Origin: Augochlora pura
Taxonomy: Eukaryota; Arthropoda; Insecta; Hymenoptera; Halictidae
Assembly: GCF_028453695.1 (NCBI RefSeq)
Contig: NC_135775.1
Location: 2,046,001 to 2,110,000 of the forward strand
Reading direction: 5' to 3'
Length of the DNA stretch: 64,000 bases
A program made the translations under genes and the position numbers. The notes under the pieces were generated by a model. That model was given only the letters and a program-made list of their open reading frames with translations, was not told the origin of the DNA and ran no database searches. Of the stretch, positions 49,049 through 59,942 are shown in pieces. How positions within the stretch are numbered: the first letter of the stretch is position 1; each line of letters begins with the position of its first letter.

Positions 49049-49655
49049 AACAACGTGGAACAGTGTAGAATGATGTGGGACGGTGTGGAATAACGTGGAA
49101 CGGGGTGGAACGGCGTGGAACAGTATGGAACATTGTAGAACAGTGTGGAACAGTGTGGAATAACGCGGAACAGTATGGAACAGCGTGGAACAATGTGGAA
49201 CAACGTGGAACAAAGCGGAACAGAATGGAACAATATAGAACAGTGTGGAACAATGTGGAACAACGTGGAACAGTATGGAATAATGTGGAACAGTGTGGAA
49301 CAATGTTTAACAACGTGGAACGGCGTGGAACAATGTGGAACACGGTGGAACGGCGTGGAACAACATGGTACAGTGTGGAAAAATGTTTAACAGCGTGGAA
49401 CAACATGGAACAACGTGGAACAACGTGGAACAGCGTGGAACAACATGGAACAAAATAGAACAACCTAGAACAATATAGAACAACATGGAACAATATAGAA
49501 CAACCTAGAACAATATGGAACAACCTAGAACAATATAGAATAACCTAGAACAATATAGAACAACCTAGAACAATATAGAACAACCTAGAACAATATAGAA
49601 CAACCTAGAACAATATAGAACAACATGGAACAATATAGAACAACATGGAACAACA
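49049..49655. repeat. 10-bp minisatellite, GTGGAACAAC unit, with a 20-bp higher-order part
   Basis: About 60 units of the GTGGAACAAC/GTGGAACAGT type keep strict 10-bp register. From about 49461 to 49640 the array becomes a dimer, CAACCTAGAACAATATAGAA, repeated about nine times and almost identical at 49561-49620. Both strands are open for 125-257 codons, a result of the repeat. Confidence 0.95.
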
Positions 49656-51691
49656 CGAGATCGATGGTTGAAGACGTTCGCCGAGCAGACGCTCCAAACA
49701 TCAATTCGCGTGCAAACTGCTATAATAAAGCGGCGATAACGGGTTTCACTCGACCCGGCGGGCGACAATCGTCAGTTGCATTCGGCTCGGTTGGCACCAA
49801 ATCGTCGCGAACCTTCTGCCTCGGCGATGGAAACGGTGAACTCGCTACCCGGGAGCACAGATTTATCGATGCACTCGTTCGCGAGAATTTCTGTAGGCCA
49901 CCGTGGGAATTCGACGTGGAAGCGGAGAAATGAACGCGATCGAGGGGAAACTAATGGATTGGGATGTCGGATGAGGGGACGTTAAAGGGGTTGGTTTATC
50001 AGACGTTGGTTAGAGGGTTGTTTTTTGACGTTGTTATTCGTTGGGGTGGTGGAAGAATCTTTTGCTATATCTTCGACACTTTTTGTGCAATTTTTTATAA
50101 TTTTATAGAGCATAAATCTTAATTAAATAAAATCTATAAATAAACTTTTTACATTACTAAGATGTTATATTAATAATGTAGCAACACCTATAAACAAAAT
50201 TTACTAATTTTTATCGTCGAGAAATAATCGTAGAATTCCGCGAGAAATGAAAGCACCGAAATCACCGTTCACGAGAAGCAACGTTCTCGGGAAACGCAAG
50301 GGGACACACGTTCCGCCAAAGAGCAGGCTTTGCCGGGAAGACTTTCTGAAAAATGTCGAAAAATAATGTCGCCGGCGGTGCATGAAAATTTCAAACGGAC
50401 AGGTTTGCTCAAAGCCCGGCCGGCCGGTGGAAATCAAATTACCGGAAAGCGCTCGCGAAAGGAGACGTTCCGCGGCGCGGCTTTTCCGCCGAAAAATCGC
50501 GAAACAGGGTCACGGGGCCGGTTTAACGTCCGGTGGAGAAAGCAGGAGGAGGGAGAGGGTTGGAACAAAAAGCTCCGAGGTCCCCGAACCCTGCAAACAA
50601 TGTTCGGCGCTGCGTGCGTCGCCACGGCTCGTACTTGGACCACGCGCGTACAATATCAGCATGGAGTTTCGAAGTTTGTTTAGGACCAACTGGACGAAAT
50701 TGTTCAACGTTGCTATGGTCATTAAATTTGTATCAACCCTTTCCACTCGAATGTACATTAATTTCGAATTTAAAATCATTTATATGGCTTGTAGCATTTT
50801 TATTTTATATATGAAACTGTAGTAACTGATTTATGTGATTTGTACTAACAGTTGCACTTGCAATTATTATTTAAATTTAAATTTTATTAGCACAATGATT
50901 ATTTTAGAACCTGATAGAAAAATTTACTATTAACAAATTATTCATCAAAATTTTCCTTCTACAATTCCAATTAAAATAACTCATTAACTATATTAATAAT
51001 TTTATATAATTTTTACTATTCTCGATTCACATTATTATTATATATAAAGTATCCATAAAAGTGTCCCTCTTTTAATATCAATAAATACAATATAAAATTT
51101 GAACAAATTTTCTACACACAGTATCGTGATGCGTAGCACATCCTATACATCCTGCGCACCTTATACACCCTATACGACGTCACCGGTGTGTGTCTCCGCT
51201 TCGGGGAAATTGCGGGAAGCATTAACACGGGCTCGCGGTATTCCATCCGTGTGGAAGGGTTGACGCCGGGGGTCAGGCGAACACGGTCGCTTGTTACCCC
51301 GCCGCGGTGGGCCGGGAATTTAATTTGCGTAATTGATCCGCCGTCTCGCGGCCGGCGAATGATGCGCGTCGAACGACGAGCACACCGTGTATCGCGTAGC
51401 CCGGCCAGGGACACCGGAACCCTTGGAAACAGACTCGAAGCGGCGACGTCGCCTCGCTGGAAAATAAATTTTTCGCGGCGCGCAATTAAACCGCGGAGAC
51501 CGTGGAAACGAAGCGCCGCTCTCGCGAAACAATTTAAGTAATTTGGCACGATGCTTAAAAAGTTTCGAATACTCTCGCGATATACCGTATGTTACCTCGC
51601 AAAAAGGGCTGTAAATAAAAAGTACGCGAACTTGTGCGGCCAATATTTTCAGCGGTGCTGGATAAGACTATAAACTATGGATCCTGTAAGT

Positions 51692-51771
51692 TTAACCCTT
51701 TGACTACTGTTAACGCCTATTGGCGTCCGACACATATTTGATTCCTGGTAGTGTAGCCGCCAATAGGCGTC
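51692..51771. repeat. TTAA-CCCTTT end followed by a 13-bp inverted repeat
   Basis: TTAACCCTTTGACTAC is followed by ACGCCTATTGGCG (51713-51725) and its reverse complement CGCCAATAGGCGT (51758-51770), 32 bp apart. Each arm is also nearly self-complementary. The order (TTAA end, then a near-palindrome) matches the one at 28915-28950 read on the other strand. Confidence 0.6.
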
Positions 51772-52799
51772 TAGATCAAATTTCTCCTGATTCGCTTGTT
51801 TATCGTTAAATTTGATTATTAAATATTGCAAAAAAAGCTTAAAATTAATGTTCACTCCAAGCAATATTGGTTTAATATAATATAATTCAGTAGTCGACTA
51901 TAACAGTAAATTAAATTAACACGCTCTTATAACTTGATTCTACAATTGATCGATTTTTGCTAATGTAACAGCGAAGTATCGGCGCGAGTCAGAAATGACT
52001 CCGGCGCAGGAGGCCCCGTGCCACAGTAAGTCGGAGGTTTAACCGGGGCGCGCGCAGAGAGCACCGCGGCGCTTTTACGGTGGAACTTGAAACGGCGGAA
52101 ACTTAAAACGCGGCTAAATATATTTGTGGTTTAACTGCCGTCGGCTCCGACGTATTTAGATAATTGGACAGCTCCGCATCTTCGTTGGGGAAAGAAGTTA
52201 ATTATTCGATCCCATTTCGAGCTACCACCCTCCTCGCCTCTTCACCCCTCCCTCCACCCTTCCCCTCACGTTTTCTGTTTGCTCAAAGCGCGCGCGAACT
52301 TCCGCCGCAACGGTTTTAGAACTCTCCGGCCGCGCGCGGCGAAAGGGAGGGGGTGGGTGGGTGGTGGGTGCAACCGCGCGCGAAATTTACGCGATCGAAA
52401 TGCGCCGGTTTAAGGGATTCAATTTCGCCGAATATATAACGGTCGGATTTGAAATTGCATTTACGTTGCGCCGGAGGTACGTCGGCCAACGCGAACGTTA
52501 TTGCCCGGGATTTCGTGGAACAGTGGATCGCGCGCGATGTAAGGACCACTCTTACGAGGTTATGTTCGTAATTCTGTGCTCTGGCTTAGATTAGGTTAGT
52601 AATTTTTATTTAATAATAAATTGATTGTAATGCGTTATTGGGTGGGGAATTTATTTGTATGGGTTATATGGTTTTGTTTATTAGGAATTTTCCTTTTGCA
52701 GAAGAGAATAGGATATTTGAATTTTAATGTTAGATTAAAATTAAATTATTTTGTGAGTCAGTTTTACGTTGCACTTTAGTCGCGTTGCAATTGGTTATT

Positions 52800-53035
52800 A
52801 AATTAAAATTAATTCCATTTAATACAATTTAAATTAAAATTAATTTAATTCAGTACAATTTAAATTAAGATTAATTCAATTCAATTCAAATTCAAATTCA
52901 AATTAATTTAATTCAATACAATTCAAGTTCAAATTAATTCAATTCAGTGCATTTAAACTAAAATTAATGTAATTCAGTACAATTTAAATTAAAATTAATT
53001 GAATTGAATACAATTTAAATTAAAATTGTAACTCG
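52800..53035. repeat. AATTCAATT/AAATTAAAATTAATT low-complexity tract
   Basis: About eight degenerate units of 20-40 bp containing AATTCAGTACAATTTAAATT. Confidence 0.75.
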
Positions 53036-54263
53036 GTCGTACTGCAAATTATAATTAAGATTATGATACAATTAAAATTGCTACGAGTCAATAAAAATTG
53101 GAATTCAATTGCTCTATGAATTATATAATCGTTCTGAATAATTTTACAAAACTACATAATTCTAATACAAAAACTAGATAATTCTCTAAAATTACATAAT
53201 TCTCTAAAACAACATAATTCGTCATAACCCTTTCTTGCGAGCCAGACGCCAGACGATCGTCGGTAACACGTCGAATCTGGGTGAGAGACCTGTCCTCCCG
53301 CTAACTAGCGATGACAAATGAACGCGAGCGGTCCCGTAATTTGGCACGGTGCTCCGAAGTCTTTGACCGGAAGCTGGCCGGCGGAGCGTCCTTTGTTCGC
53401 GCCAATGGCGAATTGGCAGCGCCCGTCTAGGTGGCTCCCGGTGTCTTCATCGGATACCGTGTTACGTTTTAAACTGGGCGCCAGCCAGCGTCGCGACGCC
53501 GCCGGAGAAACCGGCATCGACCGTCGGTCCACCCCCAGCATCGTCGCGGGGTGCATTAGCGATAGAGGAATTTCGGGAGCGGCGGGCAATAAAACTACGT
53601 GTCCGCGGAACAAATAGTTGTTGGCCGGCTGGCCGACTCCCGTTGGCCTCGTTCTTCTATCCCGTGGCTGCGATAGAGTTTCCGTTCGAACCACCGAAAC
53701 GAGGCGACGATCTCGAAACGATGCGAGAGCAACGCGCGGAGATTCTTCTAAACGCGTTCGAAGCTTTCGCGAGCGTTCCGAGCGAGGCTTGCTAGCTTTC
53801 GTGGACGCGGCGTGTTGACACGTTTCTCTAGATAAACCAACTCGATAAGGAATGTTGACTCCTCGATGTACCATTCCCATTATAGCGCGAGATTTCTAGG
53901 GCATTCCTAGAACAACGATAGAAAATCATTTAATGTGATTAACCATTTGATCCAGACGAAACATCGCGAATCGCCGCGAAGTTCGTCTTCCAAAACCGAT
54001 TTCACCGTTCGGCCATCTTTCGGCGATCCGGCAGAAAAATCGCGAGCCGTGCGCCGGACCGTAGAGCGTGGCATTTAAATCATGCTCGATAGGAGCCGGT
54101 CAACCGATACACCGAGGATTTACGGTCCTCCTATAAATTCGCGAAAGCTCCCGGATGAAGATCGTTCGCGATTGTATACTGCCGTTTCCAGTCCCGTTTT
54201 TTAGGGGGATTGACGAAGAGATTCCTGGAAGCCGGGAACGTCGAGGGTATCGATACCGAAGGG

Positions 54264-54363
54264 NNNNNNNNNNNNNNNNNNNNNNNNNNNNNNNNNNNNN
54301 NNNNNNNNNNNNNNNNNNNNNNNNNNNNNNNNNNNNNNNNNNNNNNNNNNNNNNNNNNNNNNN
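54264..54363. other. Assembly gap (100 N)
   Basis: Exactly 100 N, the same length as the first gap, so again a placeholder. The gap lies in GC-rich sequence followed by a G-rich stretch. Confidence 0.98.
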
Positions 54364-55494
54364 GATGTTTTTGAAAGGAGCCAAAGATGGCGTCTCGCAA
54401 GGGGTGGGGGGTGGGGGTTGGGACGGGGTGAGATCGCGTTTTCATCGAGCCCCAGGCCAAAGACACCGTATTTCCCGTGGATATGGCATCGATTTAAGAT
54501 TCCCAGGCCGGCTGACCCAGGACACCTGTCGTCGGAAGTTAGGGGACGGCCGAACGAGGCCACAATACCTTTGCTCGATCGATCCACGCAAATTTCTGCC
54601 AACTCCGTCTCATCCTCCACACTGTCTCTCGGTTTTCCAAAAATATCCAGAGCCAACTGCAAATCCATTTGTTCGTTTATAAAATATTTTATATAATATA
54701 TTAATATCAACTACAATACATCAATATTATTTTGATTTATAATAAACATTTGAAGCGCTTGGATTTGCATAGAATAAATATTAATTAATATTAATTATAT
54801 TAATACTATTATAATACCTTGACATAACAAAATATATTACTAATTATATTTTTACTATATTTATGCATAATAATTATATAGATAATTTCTAATATATATT
54901 TTTAATTTCTTCCATAACGTCTTCTGTCTCTTCTTTAATAAACTTTCTATATTTTCCATCCCTTTCAATTCAAAAGAATTCGACCACCATGGTTCGTTAC
55001 TTCTCGCAGCCGTGCGATGCCCGGTGAATTATTCAGGGGAGGGTATAAATCATACGTCAAAATCACGCTGGCCGGCTATTCTGCAACGGATTCCAATGGC
55101 TCCGTGAACGGTTCCGAACGTTTTTCCTTCGTTTTGCTCCAGCTCGGTGAACAGTCTTTCCCTAAGACGACTCGACGTTCCGTATCAAGAGGAATTTTCC
55201 TTCGCCCCCCCCGGTTCACTTACATCGCTTGAGAAATGACTGGGCTAGGTGATGGAGGACGTAGCTAAAGTCGAGCAGTCGGTGCAACCTTTACGAAGAT
55301 TTATGATCGGCTCCGAGGAGTCTGGGATCTCTCGGTGAACGTGTAACGAAATAATTCTCGCGTTTCGAGGATTAAAAGACGTCTCTTTGTGTTACATCTT
55401 TCATCGTGGCGGACCAATGACGTTTCGGGCACATTGTCCATCGATTAATTAGATTAATGGCAAACATAATCGTGGATGGGACTTGCTGAGTATA

Positions 55495-55870
55495 ATATAA
55501 TAATATTGTAATTTAGTGATTATATAATAATATTGTAATCGGTGTAGTTTTGCAGGATGGAATTAATAGTATTTTGTGATACAATTCATAGTATTCTATA
55601 TAATATAATTAATAATATTCTGTAATACATAATTAATAGTATTCTATAATAAACTTATTAATATTATATAACACAGTCAATAATATTCTATGATATAATT
55701 AATATCATCCTCTTACGTAATTAACAATTCTGTTCCAACAACTACGTTACAATCAATAATATTCTACAATGAAATTAATAATATTCTATAACATAATTAA
55801 TAATATTCCACAATACAGTCAACAATATCCTACAATCTAACCAACAATATTCAATAATACAATTTAACTA
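55495..55870. repeat. AT-rich minisatellite, AATAATATTCTATAATATAATT unit
   Basis: TAATATTCTATAA and AATTAATAATATTC words recur about every 28-35 bp, some ten times. Confidence 0.75.
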
Positions 55871-55927
55871 CAATTTAACACCATTACTTTCAGCAACATT
55901 AACATTACAGGGAACTTATCACCGTCA

Positions 55928-55955
55928 CCCCCCCCCCCCCCCCCCCCCCCCCCCC
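55928..55955. repeat. Poly-C tract (28 bases)
   Basis: Twenty-eight C followed by G and five more C, in an AT-rich setting. The length in the assembly may be unreliable. Confidence 0.9.
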
Positions 55956-56100
55956 GCCCCCATAACGTAACGCGAAATAAGAGAGCGATGCAATTTGAAA
56001 GTAATGGAAGAGTGTATTAGAGCTTTTAACGCTCGGTAAACCCGGCGTCAAGAAAATCCTATTAGCGGACGATATCTGCGGCGGAGCCTCTTTATAAAGC

Positions 56101-56134
<34 letters not shown>
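56101..56134. repeat. (GA)n microsatellite
   Basis: Near-pure GA run with an AAAG interruption at the left. Confidence 0.9.
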
Positions 56135-56135
<1 letters not shown>

Positions 56136-58090
56136 TAAGAGGGAGGTCTGTGCAAACATCGACGGTCTAATAATAAAAATTTCAATAGAATCTCTAATTA
56201 GCATTTTCACCTGAACAGATACAGTAAGGGGGGGGGAAGGGAGGGAGGGGGGAGAAGGGAGGCCGGAACTTTTCGGCCGGTTTCAATTCCGCGACGGAGC
56301 GCCGCCGCGAAAGTTTGCCGTGGTGAATTCAATTTCTTGCGGCGAAACGAAATCGAGCGGAAACTGTTTCGGCCGAAGAAGAATCCCTCATGAATCCGTG
56401 AAAAGCTTCTTTCTCGGCGCGGAGCCATCGCCGCGGCAAAAAGTAAGCCGGCGCTGGCCACCGCCGCCGCCGAGCTGGAGGCACGGTTAATCGAATCCGG
56501 CTCATTAATTCGCCGTTCGCTCGCGCGAGGATATTCGTGCGGCGGCTCGTTGATGATAGAAAATCCCATCGGGGAAAAAAATCGTCGGAAATGAGACGAT
56601 CGATTTTACAGAATCTTTGCATCGATTTTTAATTAAGTAATTACAATTGCAAAAGTATTTCCCAGTAAACTAAATTTTAATGAATTCACTCATCACAATT
56701 ATATTGTAATTACCCCCAACTTATGAACAATTCAACCTCAACAACAATATTTTCATTATCAAATTCGATTAAAAATTAAACTTAAATAAAACTGTCAATT
56801 TAGAATCAAATAAACCTAAAAATAATTCAATCGAAATTATTTAACCTAAATTTATCCGATAAACTAAATCTTAATGAATTCACCCGTCAAAATTAAATTG
56901 TAATTACAGGTGTCTCTTGACGATTTGTCGATGTTTATGCAAAAGCATTCGCAAAAAATTGTGGATAATATATTTAAAAGAATATGCCTAGCCTAGTCGA
57001 CCACTTCGAAGATTCGAAGACTGAAATTTGTCGACGGTCAGATTTCTTCGCTTTAGAGCATTGGCCGGAAGCCGCCATCTTGATCCTCGGTCCCGCGACG
57101 GCAATTCCGCAGCCGTCGCAGTTTCCGCTGATAAAACACGGCGGCCTTGGGGGCGGATATTGCTTTAGTTACCATACGATTCGGGAGCCACTTCGATGGC
57201 GGTCCGAGCTGACGAACCCTCTCTCTCTCTTCTCGCGACTTCATTTATTTGAAGAGTGCGGCCAAGTGGCGCCGCGGGGAAAACGCTCGAAGAACCGTCG
57301 CGGAAAAGTCGAAAAACCACAGTCGATGGATCGGTGGAATCGCAGGGATCGGTGTCGCGACTCCAAGAGATCGCGAACATTTTTTACAAGCGCAAACTTT
57401 CGCTTGTTTCATCTATAGTATATTCATTTTTATTTCCTCCACGTTCAATTAATATTTAAAAATGAACCGCGTCGACGAAATTGCTCCAGTAAAATTGTTC
57501 GTCTCCCATCGCGCCGCATCTAATATCGTCATTTGTTTTTTATTTCGGTCGAATACACGCGGCGATTCCGACAAAAATTGATCCTGTCGAGATTGGCAAT
57601 TTGAAATTCTAAAACGAATTCGGCGAAAATATTGGCATGAATTTTTTCGTCGGACGAAATGAATATTTATGGTTTGTTCCCATAGTCGATGCATAAATGT
57701 TAATTTGCTTCGACAACTGGCGACATTCTTTCGCTATTTTTTAGTAGTAGTTGCAATGTAATTAATGATTAGTGTAAAAGGAGAATTAGCGAAAAGGGTT
57801 AAACGCACCCTGTTTACCGATTCCGTGCTCGCTTCTATAACGCACAGTTTCATCGACGATTGGATTCGGCGATCTGTCAACCTTTTTTCGGACGGGGGCA
57901 TTCTTCCCGGCCGTTGATCGGCTGGCGGCTCGCCAGAAATTCTTCACGGGAACATAGAGAATCGCTGTGTGTTTTTGTTCCGGGTTCACTGTTTTGCTCG
58001 ATGAATTCTATCGCCGCGTTTTCCATTATCCGCCGTGCGGCGTTTTCATCGAACTTTCAACGAACCTGTGTTCGTTATCGGTTTCCATAG

Positions 58091-58222
58091 AACAAGATGG
58101 AGCAGCACAGATCGAGGAGGATCCAAAAGATCGTCGAGGGATTGCTGCCGAAGACCATGGACCCGAAGGATCGAGCCTCGGAGACCGACCTGTTGTTGCA
58201 ATTCTGCTTGTCCCTCAGCAAG
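58091..58222 (+). CDS. M13 metallopeptidase-like, exon 4 of 6 visible
   Basis: The acceptor GGTTTCCATAG ends at 58090 and the donor GTAACG starts at 58223. The exon is 132 bp, phase 0 at both ends, 44 codons. The translation includes KMEQHRSRRIQKIVEGLLPK, then MDPKDRASETDLLLQFCLSL, then SK. This fits the M13 N-lobe helices that follow the 'AY...' helix: a '..lLg' helix end, then an acidic linker and an '..I..fE..La.i' helix. Exon 5 continues directly with IYPKHKDLYN, giving the SLSKIYP...Y join expected before the 'YN.mt...L' motif. The cysteine in LLLQFCLSL is not one I can assign to a known pair. Confidence 0.85.
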
Positions 58223-59102
58223 GTAACGATATTTATTGTGTTTAAATATTAATAATATATTACGTTATTATATAAGATATTATTCGACATTATTGTAATT
58301 TTAATATGTTATTTATTTTATGTAATGGTATATTATGATTTTATGATCGACTTCGGTTGGGTCAAAAAATACTATTGCATTTTTCCAAGTTATATCTATA
58401 TATAGTAATAAATAATAGATAACAGGAAGAGGCAATTTATAGTCAATTCTTAATGTTGAATAATTTTTCTAACGATATCTTACAATTTAATTTTAATTTC
58501 TTTTCTTTCGAAAATAAATTTCAAAAAATCAGTATATTCTCGGGTTATAAAAAAAATATTAAAAATATCTAGGAACGCATTGTTCTTAGCACAATCTAAA
58601 AAATAAAGTCTGCTTATTGTTATTAAACTATAAACAATATACAGAATTTATTTGTTCAGTTTTTCCCTGAAAAATCTGAGCTCTAAATAATTCAACCCCT
58701 AAAATACTCCACTTTGTCTCTAATATATTAACTAATTATTAATATATTAATTACATATTCCTCTCAACAATTTTAATAACAATATCAGTAGTTAAAAAAT
58801 AGTCTACTAAAAATATCCAAAAGCGCTATATCCTTTTTATGCTATTGCTATCGATTTATTAAAATTTTCTCTGACAGTGCTAAAAATTTCACCCCTCTGG
58901 CATAGTTAAATAAATTCTAAAAAATTAGAAAACAAACCCCAAAGACAAGTAAGCCTTCCAATAAGCTTGTCGAAGGGTTTCGTCGCGAATTGATTTTTTT
59001 GTGGCCCGACGATCCGTTATCAGCACCCCCTGAACTCGAGGGTCGACCTCTCTCTCTCGTTACACAGGCATCCGATAACGTTTCCGCTTCGGTGTGTGAC
59101 AG
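58223..59102 (+). other. Intron 4 of the visible M13 gene (880 bp)
   Basis: AT-rich, GTAACG to GTGACAG. No repeat longer than short TTATTAATATATTAA words, and no gene. Confidence 0.8.
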
Positions 59103-59201
59103 ATCTACCCGAAGCACAAGGACCTTTACAACTGGGTGGACGTCGATCAGAGGGTGTACGTCCCTTTCAACATGTCCTATCTCCAGGAGAGCTTCGGTTA
59201 T
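59103..59201 (+). CDS. M13 metallopeptidase-like, exon 5 of 6 visible
   Basis: The acceptor TGTGACAG ends at 59102 (the pyrimidine tract is weak) and the donor GTGAGT starts at 59202. The exon is 99 bp, phase 0 at both ends. The translation begins IYPKHKDLYNWVDVDQRVYV and continues PFNMSYLQESFGY. It corresponds to the 'YNk.tl.eLq...' region of M13 proteins that precedes the (F/I).W motif. NMS is a possible N-glycosylation site, in keeping with an ectodomain. An upstream AG at 59066-59067 would put the reading frame out of phase with exon 4, so the later AG is preferred. Confidence 0.85.
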
Positions 59202-59320
59202 GTGAGTAGACGTTAATGCGAGCCGCGATCATCGTCCAAGAAACCGCCCTAAACATGTGCTATACAACCGCCTCCGAGTTGCCTAATTCGAGGGCGTTTC
59301 GTGGCATCCTCATATCTTCG

Positions 59321-59723
59321 TACAGGGTGTCCCAAAAGTCTATCCATTTATTGTTAACAATTTTTAAACGACGAACAATATTGTAAAAGCAAAAATCTCT
59401 CGAATTGACATTAGGTATCGTCAATTCCGGAGATTTAGACGTTTTTGGAAACTATGTGTGCTATACGCACACTATAGAAGCCCCTCTAGATCAAGGTTAT
59501 GTCATACAGGGTGTCCCAAAAGTCACACACCGATTGGCCACTCATTTGCAATAACAATTCTTTTGTAAAGGCAAAAATCTCTCGAAATGACCTTAGGTAA
59601 ATCCAATTCCTGAGATTTAGACGTTTCTGAACACCCTTTACACTATACACGCACCATAACTTCACCTCTAGCTCAGAGTTTCCTTATTCGCCAACATTTC
59701 CTATCAAGACTATTTTAAATTTA
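59321..59723. mobile_element. Two tandem CAGGGTGTCC-family copies in intron 5
   Basis: Copy one starts TACAGGGTGTCCCAAAAGTC at 59321 and copy two starts with the same 20 bases at about 59504. Both continue with GCAAAAATCTCTCGAA, TGAC.TTAGGTA, AATTCC.GAGATTTAGACGTT and a TATACGCAC block. They are therefore direct repeats of about 185-215 bp. The right ends lack a clear CACCCTG, so these may be 5' halves. Confidence 0.65.
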
Positions 59724-59884
59724 TACAGGGTGTCCGAAAAGTCACATATCGACGGATCACCGTTTTTCATTAATAACTCGCGAACGTCGCGTCGTAGAAC
59801 AATTCTGCAAAGGAAAAACGTTGCTCGAAATGCCCTCGAGTATCTTCAATTGTCAGAGAATTAGCCAATTTTCGGACACCCTGG
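59724..59884. mobile_element. Complete short CAGGGTGTCC-family element in intron 5
   Basis: The left end TACAGGGTGTCCGAAAAGTC and right end CCAATTTTCGGACACCCTG form an inverted terminal repeat of about 16 bp around 160 bp. The interior contains TTAATAACTCGCGAACG and CTGCAAAGGAAAAACGTTGC, matching half of the 37575 and 62309 elements. No coding capacity; MITE-like. Confidence 0.7.
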
Positions 59885-59942
59885 GTATCGTACTCGCCGC
59901 TACGAACAGAGAGGAAAATGATTTGCTTCGCTCCTGGGTTAG

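Larger units (their letters stand above)
43769..58090 (+). other. Intron 3 of the visible M13 gene (about 14.3 kb)
   Basis: Phase 0, GTAGGT to TTTCCATAG. Repeats are listed separately. The rest alternates between CpG-rich stretches (43960-44430, 45380-45880, 46290-47130, 47730-48240, 48750-49040, 49670-49990, 50240-50690, 51120-51540, 51970-52560, 53230-54640, 54980-55480, 56240-56600, 56990-57400, 57800-58080) and AT-rich ones (44440-44560, 47240-47700, 48240-48340, 48430-48650, 50050-50220, 50700-51110, 51780-51960, 52570-52800, 53040-53230, 54640-54960, 56600-56980, 57400-57790). I found no exon or RNA gene in them. Confidence 0.7.
59202..59942 (+). other. Intron 5 of the visible M13 gene (741 bp), mostly transposon-like sequence
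   Basis: GTGAGT to TGGGTTAG. About 560 of its 741 bases (59321-59884) are three CAGGGTGTCC-family copies. The remainder is short flanks. Confidence 0.8.

Noticed and set aside
48750..49523. 257-codon minus-strand open frame rich in FHIVPHCSTLFH-type repeats
   Set aside because: It lies over the 10-bp GTGGAACAAC array, and frames are open on both strands. It is an artefact of a stop-free repeat.
53305..53880. 191-codon minus-strand frame in GC-rich sequence
   Set aside because: No domain is recognisable, the + strand is open through the same region, and the arginine-rich composition is typical of non-coding GC-rich DNA.
56984..57418. 144-codon + strand frame upstream of exon 4
   Set aside because: No recognisable domain, overlapping frames on both strands, and no phase-compatible splice pair joining it to exons 3 and 4.
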